Shown here in pieces: positions 13,650-14,869 of a DNA stretch of 14,869 nucleotides. Origin of the DNA: an uncultured Lachnospira sp. (GTDB taxonomy: Bacteria; Bacillota; Clostridia; Lachnospirales; Lachnospiraceae); assembly GCA_934358235.1 (NCBI GenBank), contig CAKRKK010000043.1:1-14869 (forward strand), read 5' to 3'. A model generated the notes under the pieces. That model was not told the DNA's origin, did no database searches, and saw only the letters and a program-made list of their open reading frames with translations. The position numbers and the translations under genes are program-made. Within the stretch, counting starts at the first letter, position 1. Every line of letters starts with the position of its first letter.

Positions 13650-14869
13650 ATCTGTATATAAAAATGCTGCATCTGCAAAAAGCTTCATATCAGAATATTC
13701 CATGCACGTAATACCTTCTCCTGTATTAGGATGCTTTTTAGTATACAACTGGTCAGATATAAATATAAGCATAAGTGCTGCACATACTGGTATAATTATC
13801 TGAAGCTTTATTCTTCTGAAATAATTATCAAGCAGCGGTGCTGCAAAATATACTATAATCATTCCTCCTATTCCAAAAGCCAGCAGTCCCTCTGCACATA
13901 TTCTTCCATTCAGATTAAGGAAAAATCCTGTGTAATCCCACCACTTCTGTCCATCGTGTGTAAGCTCAAGAACAAGCCCTGTGAAGTACTCAACCACTCC
14001 GCACAGTATTACTGCAAGTATAAACTCAACCACCGGCTTTTCCCTGAACTTCTTTAAGAGCATAAGTATAAGAAGACCTCCTGCGCCGTATATAGGAAGC
14101 CACGGACCATGAAGTACTCCCCGGTTGGCAAAGGAATGATAAAGTACAACGTGTGAGGATACCTCCCACAACCAGCCGATAAATGACATACAAAAGAATA
14201 TAAGAATCAATGATGGAATCGAATAGTTACGCATATACACAGTACTCTCCAGATTCGCCCTATGCTCCTTAAGAGTAAACAATCTTGACGGATAAACCTC
14301 CCTAAGAAGCTCCTGTTTACATCTGTCTGCCTTTATCTGCTCTGCCTTTGCATCCTCAAAGCGTTTTTCTTCCTTTGAATTAACAATAATAACACCTAAC
14401 CAGTCTGCGAGCACTTTTCTTAACCTTATAAAATACTTTATATCAGACCTTGATATATCATCTATAAACCGTTCCTCTGGATCCTCCTGATTAATACATT
14501 CATATACATCCGGATAAGCAGCCTTAAGCTCCTCTTCCAAAGCCTTCTCATACAGATACTTATCATTAAGCATATCTGCATTTACAAGCTCCTGTGCCTT
14601 TGCCTCCTGTCTTAACTCAACATACATCTCCGTAAAAAATGCTGTTTTATAAGGATTCACAAAGAACACACCTGCAATACCAAAGGTCATAAAGCTAAGA
14701 ACTGACCAGCCTATAAATGATAAGCTGTAGCAGAAGCTCCTCCACTTATATCCCTTCATCATATCCCTTGAAAGGGTAATAGCCTCAGTAGCACTTAAAT
14801 CTGGATTCTCCGCTATAATATATGGAACTAGCTGATATGAAAACGGCTTAATAAAAGCTCCTATAATAG
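13644..14869 (-). CDS. DUF975 plus CmpB-like (putative ABC-transporter type IV) membrane protein, start outside window
   Basis: The frame is open to the right edge, giving 407 visible residues; the methionine at 14760-14762 is internal, because the codons before it encode typical DUF975 sequence (YQLVPYIIAENPDLSATEAI). The DUF975 part continues through MMKGYKWRSF and LSFIGW to the NPYKTAFFTEMY motif. A charged, helical cytoplasmic stretch of about 120 residues follows. Then comes a CmpB-like domain (PF06541 type) with five or so spans and the motifs SFIGWLWE, NRGVLHGPWLPIYG and the WDYTG segment. The function of both domains is unknown; DUF975 proteins are integral membrane proteins, and the name ABC-transporter type IV is tentative. 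The gene ends just before the spoVA operon and its last codons hold that operon's -35 box. Confidence 0.85.
   Translation of the reverse strand, partial: IIGAFIKPFSYQLVPYIIAENPDLSATEAITLSRDMMKGYKWRSFCYSLSFIGWSVLSFMTFGIAGVFFVNPYKTAFFTEMYVELRQEAKAQELVNADMLNDKYLYEKALEEELKAAYPDVYECINQEDPEERFIDDISRSDIKYFIRLRKVLADWLGVIIVNSKEEKRFEDAKAEQIKADRCKQELLREVYPSRLFTLKEHRANLESTVYMRNYSIPSLILIFFCMSFIGWLWEVSSHVVLYHSFANRGVLHGPWLPIYGAGGLLILMLLKKFREKPVVEFILAVILCGVVEYFTGLVLELTHDGQKWWDYTGFFLNLNGRICAEGLLAFGIGGMIIVYFAAPLLDNYFRRIKLQIIIPVCAALMLIFISDQLYTKKHPNTGEGITCMEYSDMKLFADAAFLYTDE

Noticed and set aside
14760..14762. ATG at 14760-14762 as the start of the DUF975/CmpB gene
   Set aside because: The frame continues upstream to the edge with sequence typical of DUF975, so this methionine is internal and the gene is truncated by the window.
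1..14869. tRNA, rRNA, transposase, phage genes or attachment sites
   Set aside because: I saw no cloverleaf-like segments, no rRNA-like sequence, no transposase or integrase motifs, and no flanking direct repeats suggesting an integrated element.

Overview
The window is AT-rich DNA from an endospore-forming Firmicute, most likely a gut or rumen member of the Lachnospiraceae (class Clostridia). This rests on the spoVAC/spoVAD/spoVAE genes, a clostridial-type PBP1A with a cysteine-bearing C-terminal region, an LplB/YtcP-type oligosaccharide ABC importer without its own ATPase, a GH43 glycosidase, and AGGAGG-like ribosome binding sites with sigma-A type promoters. The species cannot be fixed from the sequence alone; Lachnospira/Eubacterium eligens, Roseburia, Coprococcus and Butyrivibrio relatives all remain possible.

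Region 1 (1-6734, all minus strand) concerns carbohydrate use. An importer operon starts from a strong promoter at 6706-6734 and encodes a solute-binding lipoprotein (5074-6636), a permease with an unusual N-terminal zinc-ribbon/membrane module (3430-4926) and a second permease (2555-3418). It ends at a strong hairpin terminator (2464-2498). Beyond the terminator lies a separately transcribed cytoplasmic GH43 enzyme fused to N-terminal ankyrin repeats (360-2315), then the start of an unrecognised gene that runs off the left edge (1-199). The likely logic is that the importer takes up xylo- or arabino-oligosaccharides and the intracellular GH43 cleaves them. No ATPase or sugar regulator is in the window.

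Region 2 (6735-7876) has an AT-rich spacer with repeated TTTAACA motifs, a YigZ/IMPACT-family gene on the minus strand (7059-7700), and a divergent promoter region that carries 11-bp tandem repeats next to a near-consensus sigma-A promoter.

Region 3 (7877-10729) is a complete class A penicillin-binding protein on the plus strand. A 10-bp tandem repeat rich in stop codons follows it, then a bidirectional terminator shared with the convergent spoVA operon.

Region 4 (10728-14869, minus strand) is a spoVA cluster: spoVAC, a class I methyltransferase, spoVAD, spoVAE. Their family role is moving dipicolinic acid into the forespore and out at germination. A good sigma-G-like promoter overlaps the end of the upstream gene, and a highly structured spacer precedes spoVAD. 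The right edge holds most of a DUF975 plus CmpB-like membrane protein whose start lies outside the window.

The most unusual items are the ankyrin-GH43 fusion, the zinc-ribbon permease, the methyltransferase inside spoVA, and the spoVAD leader, whose inverted repeat could cover the start codon. Nothing in the window is clearly a wholly new multi-gene system; the novelty lies in domain fusions and regulatory DNA.
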